Source: Thermocaproicibacter sp002410755 (GTDB lineage Bacteria; Bacillota; Clostridia; Oscillospirales; Acutalibacteraceae). Taken from it: 64,000 nucleotides of DNA. Positions within the stretch are counted from its first letter, which is position 1, and the number at the start of each line of letters is the position of its first letter. Below, in pieces: positions 59,473 through 64,000 of this stretch. The stretch lies in NCBI GenBank assembly GCA_036839715.1, contig DAITDU010000003.1, positions 29,869-93,868 on the forward strand, in the 5' to 3' direction. The translations under genes were made by a program, and so were the position numbers. A model generated the notes under the pieces. It was not told the DNA's origin, did not search any database, and saw nothing but the letters and a program-made list of their open reading frames with translations.

Positions 59473-60198
59473 ATGAAAAACAATGCCAGTGCGGATAAGG
59501 AAACAAAAACAGATGAAAAAGCCAGCATGCCGTCGCAGCAGCAGATTGTGGATACAGGGTCAATCCTGGTAGGTGACAGGAAGCATGTAATCTACTGCCT
59601 GACGATTATTGGCCAGATTGAGGGACATGTCACCCTGCCCGCTCAGGATAAAACCACAAAGTATGAACATGTTATCCCTCAGCTCGTTGCGATTGAAGAG
59701 TCTGCCGAAATTGACGGCTTGCTGATTCTTTTGAATACGGTTGGCGGTGACGTGGAAGCCGGCCTTGCTATTGCGGAACTTATTGCAGGTATGAAAAAGC
59801 CAACTGTTTCCATTGTACTCGGTGGAGGGCATTCTATTGGTGTTCCACTAGCTGTTGCAGCGAAGCATTCTTTTATTGTCCCAAGTGCAACAATGACCAT
59901 TCATCCAGTCCGGATGAATGGTCTGCTTCTCGGTGTACCTCAGACAATGGATTATTTTCAGCGGATGCAAAAGCGTATTACAAAATTTATTACCGACCAT
60001 TCCCATATGTCTCCTAAGCGCCTGGATGAGCTTTCCATGAATACAAATGAGCTGGTCCTCGATGTCGGCACCGTTTTAGATGGTCCCCAAGCTGTTGAAG
60101 AAGGACTGATTGACTCACTCGGAAGCCTGTCTGATGCGTTAGGATGCCTTCATCAAATGATTGATGAAGAGCGAAAAAACAAACTTCCAATTAACTAA
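59473..60198 (+). CDS. tepA: ClpP-like serine protease (TepA/YmfB)
   Basis: 241 residues in the ClpP fold. The catalytic Ser is in GGGHSIGVPLA, near residue 121, with His in MTIHPVRM (near 147). LLILLNTVGGDVEAGLAI is the Clp handle-side motif. The N-terminal extension is Lys/Gln rich. It lies just upstream of ftsK, the same order as in Bacillus subtilis. The ATG at 59473 has GGGAGG 7 bases upstream, hidden in a hairpin. Confidence 0.9.
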   Translation: MKNNASADKETKTDEKASMPSQQQIVDTGSILVGDRKHVIYCLTIIGQIEGHVTLPAQDKTTKYEHVIPQLVAIEESAEIDGLLILLNTVGGDVEAGLAIAELIAGMKKPTVSIVLGGGHSIGVPLAVAAKHSFIVPSATMTIHPVRMNGLLLGVPQTMDYFQRMQKRITKFITDHSHMSPKRLDELSMNTNELVLDVGTVLDGPQAVEEGLIDSLGSLSDALGCLHQMIDEERKNKLPIN

Positions 60199-60209
60199 AG
60201 GTGATTATC

Positions 60210-62762
60210 ATGGCTAAAAAGGCTGCAAAACCGAAACGCAGAACTGCCGGCCATACACAGCAGCGGAAGGTTTCCGCTGCCGCCGAGCAGCGGAAGCAAC
60301 AGGCAGCAAGGCAACAGAATCAGCGAAATGCAATTATTCAGTTTGCCGCTGCAATTCTGATCGGATGTTTCGTCCTGATTTCTGGTGATCATGTGTGGCT
60401 CTGGTGCCACAATGTGCTTCTTGGCCTATTTGGAAATTGCGCAATTCTTTGGCCAATTCTTCTTCTTTACATATCTGTTGTAACTGCATTGGAAAAACAG
60501 GAGGAGCATCCTGCCAAACGGCTTACATTGATGATTTTGATTATCATTTTGTTCTGTGCTGCATTCTATGCTTTCACTATCTCTTCCCCAGTTACTGTTA
60601 AAGAATTTCGGAAAACGCTGTTCCAGTTATACGGGGATAACACTTTACACACACCTTCCGGCTTATTGGGTGGGCTGCTTGGAATCCCATTGGTTTCCTC
60701 ATTAGGCCTTCTTGGCTCACGTATTATTCTTGTTTTGGCACTTTTTGTCACTCTGATGATTTTGACTGGAACAACACTGATACAGTTTTTTAAGGCAATT
60801 GTGAAGCCTGCTGATGCGGTCGTTTCCAACATCAGTTCTGCCCGTGAACGCAAAATCATTGAGAATAACCGTAAAAATGCCGAAATTGACATCCCACTGG
60901 ATGACAGAATGCCATCACATCCCGTGCATTCTTCCAGCCAAGCTCTGGAAAAGCCAAAGAAAAATGAAAAACTTGAACATTTAAAAAGAGTATTTTTCCC
61001 TGGTACGGAACCTGAAAAAGGAACAGAGCAGGCAAAAGATCTCATACCTGTGGAGTCCGCCGCTCCAGAAATTTCTTCAGAAAAACCGGATAAACCGGAA
61101 GTAGAGCCTGAGGCGATCCCTGTTTCAGTGGTCCCTGAAAAAGCGGATATTCAACCTCACGTATCTTCCACAGCCAGTCAAAAACCCGTGGCTGAGCTGG
61201 AACAAGCCATAGCATCTGTTGATCCCCCTGTAGATGGGCATTATCACCTTCCTCCCGTTTCCATGCTGGAAACAACAAAAGAATCTTCACAGCAGGATAT
61301 TGTCAGTGAAATTCAAACAAACGGCCGCAGACTGGTCAATACCTTGAACAGCTTTGGCGTGCAGACATCTTTTATCGGTTACAGCCGTGGGCCGGCTGTA
61401 ACACGGTACGAACTTCAACCTGCCTCCGGGGTGAAAATAAGCCGTATCACAAATCTGTCGGATGATATTTCCATGAACCTGGCAACATCAGGCATCCGGA
61501 TTGAGGCACCGATTCCCGGAAAGGCAGCGGTTGGGATTGAGGTCCCCAACAAGCATAATACAGTTGTCCGCATGAGGGAGTTGGTAGAAAGCAATAGCTT
61601 TGCTTCTGCAAAAAGTAAATTAACAGTGGCACTTGGGCGTGATATTGCCGGTGAAGTCGCAGTCGCTGACCTTTCTAAAATGCCTCATCTCCTGATTGCA
61701 GGTGCTACGGGTTCCGGAAAATCTGTTTGCATTAATGCAATGATTATCAGCATGCTGTACAAATCTATGCCAGAAGAAGTGCGTTTCCTGATGATCGATC
61801 CGAAAGTAGTTGAACTGGGCATTTATAATGGAATTCCACAACTCTTGGTCCCGGTGGTAACAGATCCGCACAAAGCAGCCGGTGCTTTGAGCTGGGCTGT
61901 TACAGAAATGTTGAAACGTTATAAAACATTTGCCGCGAACGGTGTACGTGATTTAAAAGCTTATAATTCTCTTGCTGTATCACGTGGATTTCAAGATGAA
62001 AAGGGTCAGCCAATGCAGCAAATGCCTCAAATTGTCATAATTATTGATGAATTGGCAGACTTAATGATGGCAGCGCCAAATGAAGTTGAGGATTCTATCT
62101 GCCGTCTTGCGCAGATGGCGCGTGCTGCCGGAATGCACCTCGTAATTGCTACGCAACGTCCTTCGGTAGATGTCATTACCGGTATTATTAAAGCAAATAT
62201 CCCTAGCCGGATTGCCTTTGCTGTTTCCTCTCAGGTCGATTCACGCACAATTCTGGATATGGGCGGAGCGGAAAAGCTGCTTGGCCATGGCGATATGCTG
62301 TTTTCTCCTGTCGGTTCCCAAAAACCCAAAAGAATTCAAGGCTGTTTTGTCAGTGACAGTGAAATTGAATCGGTTGTAGGCTTTATTAAAAAATCTCAGG
62401 AAGCAAACTATAGCACAAGCATTGCGGAAGAAATTGAGCGCAATGCAGCCGCTGAAGAAAAAGGAAGTCCCAGTGAAAAGAGCACTTCTAGTGAAGATGC
62501 GGATCCTATGATGCAGGATGCTATTAAATGTGTCATAGACAGCGGACAGGCTTCCACGTCATTTCTTCAAAGGCGTCTGCGCCTTGGCTATGCCCGTGCA
62601 GGAAGATTAATTGATCAGATGGAACAAAGGGGAATTATTGGCCCACCGGAAGGTTCCAAGCCGCGCCAGGTGTTAATTACCTACCAGCAATGGCTTGAAA
62701 TGAATACGAAAAAAGACGACCCGCCAAAAGGAGGACCGACTGCCGGTGGTCAGCAGCCATAA
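60210..62762 (+). CDS. ftsK: DNA translocase FtsK/SpoIIIE
   Basis: 850 residues: four N-terminal membrane helices (about 35-190), a Pro/Glu/Ser-rich linker (about 230-350), the motor domain with Walker A GATGSGKS and Walker B VIIIDELADLMM, and a C-terminal gamma winged helix (about 770-830, QRRLRLGYARAGRLIDQM) that reads DNA polarity. It pumps chromosome DNA at division and, if it serves as SpoIIIE, into the forespore. The ATG at 60210 has AAAGGTGA 5 bases upstream. Confidence 0.95.
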   Translation: MAKKAAKPKRRTAGHTQQRKVSAAAEQRKQQAARQQNQRNAIIQFAAAILIGCFVLISGDHVWLWCHNVLLGLFGNCAILWPILLLYISVVTALEKQEEHPAKRLTLMILIIILFCAAFYAFTISSPVTVKEFRKTLFQLYGDNTLHTPSGLLGGLLGIPLVSSLGLLGSRIILVLALFVTLMILTGTTLIQFFKAIVKPADAVVSNISSARERKIIENNRKNAEIDIPLDDRMPSHPVHSSSQALEKPKKNEKLEHLKRVFFPGTEPEKGTEQAKDLIPVESAAPEISSEKPDKPEVEPEAIPVSVVPEKADIQPHVSSTASQKPVAELEQAIASVDPPVDGHYHLPPVSMLETTKESSQQDIVSEIQTNGRRLVNTLNSFGVQTSFIGYSRGPAVTRYELQPASGVKISRITNLSDDISMNLATSGIRIEAPIPGKAAVGIEVPNKHNTVVRMRELVESNSFASAKSKLTVALGRDIAGEVAVADLSKMPHLLIAGATGSGKSVCINAMIISMLYKSMPEEVRFLMIDPKVVELGIYNGIPQLLVPVVTDPHKAAGALSWAVTEMLKRYKTFAANGVRDLKAYNSLAVSRGFQDEKGQPMQQMPQIVIIIDELADLMMAAPNEVEDSICRLAQMARAAGMHLVIATQRPSVDVITGIIKANIPSRIAFAVSSQVDSRTILDMGGAEKLLGHGDMLFSPVGSQKPKRIQGCFVSDSEIESVVGFIKKSQEANYSTSIAEEIERNAAAEEKGSPSEKSTSSEDADPMMQDAIKCVIDSGQASTSFLQRRLRLGYARAGRLIDQMEQRGIIGPPEGSKPRQVLITYQQWLEMNTKKDDPPKGGPTAGGQQP

Positions 62763-63693
62763 TATGCGGCTCAAAAAAAGCCTGCGGAAAATCTGTCTTA
62801 AAGTTATTTTGTTTTCCATGCTTTTTGCATGGCTTCTTGCTTTTCTGTTTCCGGGAGGTGCCGGGAAAAATTGGCAGAAAGCATTTCAATTCTGCGGTCT
62901 CGGTGATTTTTCAGCGTGTGCTGCTCATTCTCCATTCTCACTTCATGTGCTCAATGTTGGAAAAGCTGATAGTATTTTCGTCCAATGTGGCAGCCATACC
63001 CTTCTCATAGATGGTGGGACACCGGACTGTGGTCCGGATGTAACAGCTTACCTGAAACGGCGTGGCACAAAATCTCTTGACCTTGTTGTTAATACACATC
63101 CTGACAGTGACCATATTGGTGGGCTGAAATCTGTCTTGCAGGCTTTCTCTGTAAAGCGGTACTTTTGCCCGAGGCTTCCTCAAAACCTGATTCCAAAGAC
63201 GCAGGAGTATGCTGACGTTCAGTCTGCTCTGAAGGGGTGTGGCCTTTCTTCAGAGCATCCTAAAGCTGGAACCACGCTCCATATGGGACAGATGGAAATT
63301 GAAGTTCTCGGCCCGGTCAAACAAGGGGAAGACACAAACAATAATTCTATCATAATAAAAATCACCTTTGGAAAAACCAGCTTTCTGCTGACCGGCGATG
63401 CAGAAACGCAGGAGGAAAATTCAATTATTGACAGTGGTACCAATTTAAAAGCGGATGTTTTGAAGGTCGGCCATCATGGAAGCAGCACTTCCACTTCAAA
63501 ACGGTTTCTCGAGGCCGTTTTACCGAGATACGCCGTAATTTCAGTCGGCAGTGATTCTAACGAACTGCCGCGCCTTGATGTTTCGCAGCGCCTGGTAGAA
63601 GCAGACATTACCGTATATCGCACCGATACGAATGGAACTGTAATATTCCTTTCTGATGGAGAAAGCATCACAGTCAAAACTGAAAAGACTTAA
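62746..63693 (+). CDS. ComEC-like metallo-beta-lactamase-fold hydrolase, secreted or anchored
   Basis: 315 residues: an N-terminal membrane/signal helix (about 19-36) then an MBL domain. LNVGKADSIFVQCG, VNTHPDSDHIGG (metal motif H-x-D-x-D-H), LLTGDAETQEE and VGHHGSSTS are the ComEC C-terminal family motifs. There is no DNA-pore domain, so it is not a full ComEC. AAGGAGG lies 11 bases before the GTG at 62746; an ATG at 62764, just after the ftsK stop, is the alternative. The DUF3006 partner follows. Confidence 0.86.
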   Translation: MVSSHNMRLKKSLRKICLKVILFSMLFAWLLAFLFPGGAGKNWQKAFQFCGLGDFSACAAHSPFSLHVLNVGKADSIFVQCGSHTLLIDGGTPDCGPDVTAYLKRRGTKSLDLVVNTHPDSDHIGGLKSVLQAFSVKRYFCPRLPQNLIPKTQEYADVQSALKGCGLSSEHPKAGTTLHMGQMEIEVLGPVKQGEDTNNNSIIIKITFGKTSFLLTGDAETQEENSIIDSGTNLKADVLKVGHHGSSTSTSKRFLEAVLPRYAVISVGSDSNELPRLDVSQRLVEADITVYRTDTNGTVIFLSDGESITVKTEKT

Positions 63694-63711
63694 AAAAGAA
63701 GGTATTTAAAC

Positions 63712-63924
63712 ATGAAAACTCTCATAATTGATCGGGTAGAAGGTATTTATGCAATTTGCAGAGATGCAAAGGAGCAGCGCAAAGAAAAAGGCCAAAAACT
63801 TTTTGGTATTCAGCTTTCTGAATTACCCGCGGGTGCTGCCGTCGGTGATATCATTTCGGTTGACGATGATGCCGGTACTATATCACTGGTAAAGGTAAAA
63901 TCCCAGCTTATGGCAAAAAAATAA
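63712..63924 (+). CDS. DUF3006 domain protein
   Basis: 70 residues, beginning IIDRVEGIYAICRDA, with ELPAGAAVGDIISVDDDAG, the DUF3006 pattern. The domain is frequently encoded beside ComEC-like MBL hydrolases, as here, 18 bp downstream. Probably a small beta-barrel; function unknown. The final 76 bases of the window hold no further gene I can support. Confidence 0.82.
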   Translation: MKTLIIDRVEGIYAICRDAKEQRKEKGQKLFGIQLSELPAGAAVGDIISVDDDAGTISLVKVKSQLMAKK

Positions 63925-64000
63925 AAAATGAAATATCCTGAAAACATTGGACTGTTTCCCATTGAACAGACAAGAAAATAAAAGCCCTGTCGCAGAATAG

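Noticed and set aside
1..64000. CRISPR arrays, insertion sequences, prophage or restriction-modification islands
   Set aside because: I saw no spaced direct repeats, transposase genes, phage structural genes or methylase/nuclease pairs. The tyrosine recombinase has no mobile-element neighbours.

Overview
The window looks like a chromosomal segment of a low-to-mid GC, endospore-forming member of the Clostridia, probably the Ruminococcaceae/Oscillospiraceae side. The evidence is a complete spoIIIAA-AH operon, a spoIIM-type gene, cwlD, Firmicutes-style L27 plus its processing protease Prp, a lysine riboswitch, RNase Mini-III, TmcAL, TepA next to an FtsK/SpoIIIE translocase, and strong AGGAGG-type ribosome binding sites. 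No species name can be given from the sequence alone. There are no insertion sequences, prophage genes or CRISPR arrays. One run of 56 Ns (11082-11137) is an assembly gap between two serine tRNA genes.

Layout. 1-8.3 kb is transport and regulation: half of a heterodimeric ABC exporter with a MarR regulator, an L,D-transpeptidase, an MFS pump with its TetR regulator, and a divergent zinc/manganese ABC uptake locus with a Zur-like operator. 8.3-15.8 kb is a mixed accessory stretch: a small protein, a YqfO-like PII-fold protein, a DUF2156 protein, a TtcA-like thiolase, two tRNA-Ser genes, a C39-like peptidase, a GGDEF protein, a TetR regulator and a phospholipase D-like protein. 16-17.2 kb is an iron-containing alcohol dehydrogenase with a long, probably structured leader. 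17.4-22.4 kb is the spoIIIA operon. 22.5-31.6 kb is a housekeeping block: nusB, a TsaD paralogue, xseAB, ispA, rplU-prp-rpmA, obgE, mrnC, yitT-like and an rRNA methyltransferase. 33.7-37.3 kb is the lysine/diaminopimelate operon asd-dapA-dapB-ACT on the minus strand, behind a lysine riboswitch. 37.3-42.3 kb holds queA-tgt-yajC-TIGR04086, a candidate non-coding RNA, spoIIM and a DUF624 protein. 42.3-52.4 kb holds a tyrosine recombinase, a MacB-like permease/adaptor pair, radA, cwlD, ackA and tmcAL. 52.7-59.2 kb is the minus-strand operon acn-icd-rex-lemA-DUF2207. 59.4-64 kb is tepA-ftsK-MBL hydrolase-DUF3006.

How the parts work together. Aconitase and NADP-isocitrate dehydrogenase supply 2-oxoglutarate and NADPH, and the NADH sensor Rex is in the same transcript. 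Acetate kinase and the alcohol dehydrogenase fit a fermentative anaerobe. The dap operon supplies lysine, cell-wall diaminopimelate and (as dihydrodipicolinate) spore dipicolinate. SpoIIIA, SpoIIM, CwlD and SpoIIIE/FtsK are engulfment, germination and DNA-translocation functions.

No clearly new multi-gene system was found. The leads most worth a second look are a 14-of-15-base motif shared by the leaders of the GGDEF and alcohol dehydrogenase genes, an orphan promoter-to-terminator transcript at 40446-40620, a 28-bp perfect palindrome on the promoter of the tyrosine recombinase, a 48-residue cysteine-containing small ORF at 30000-30146, and a hairpin that hides the tepA ribosome binding site.
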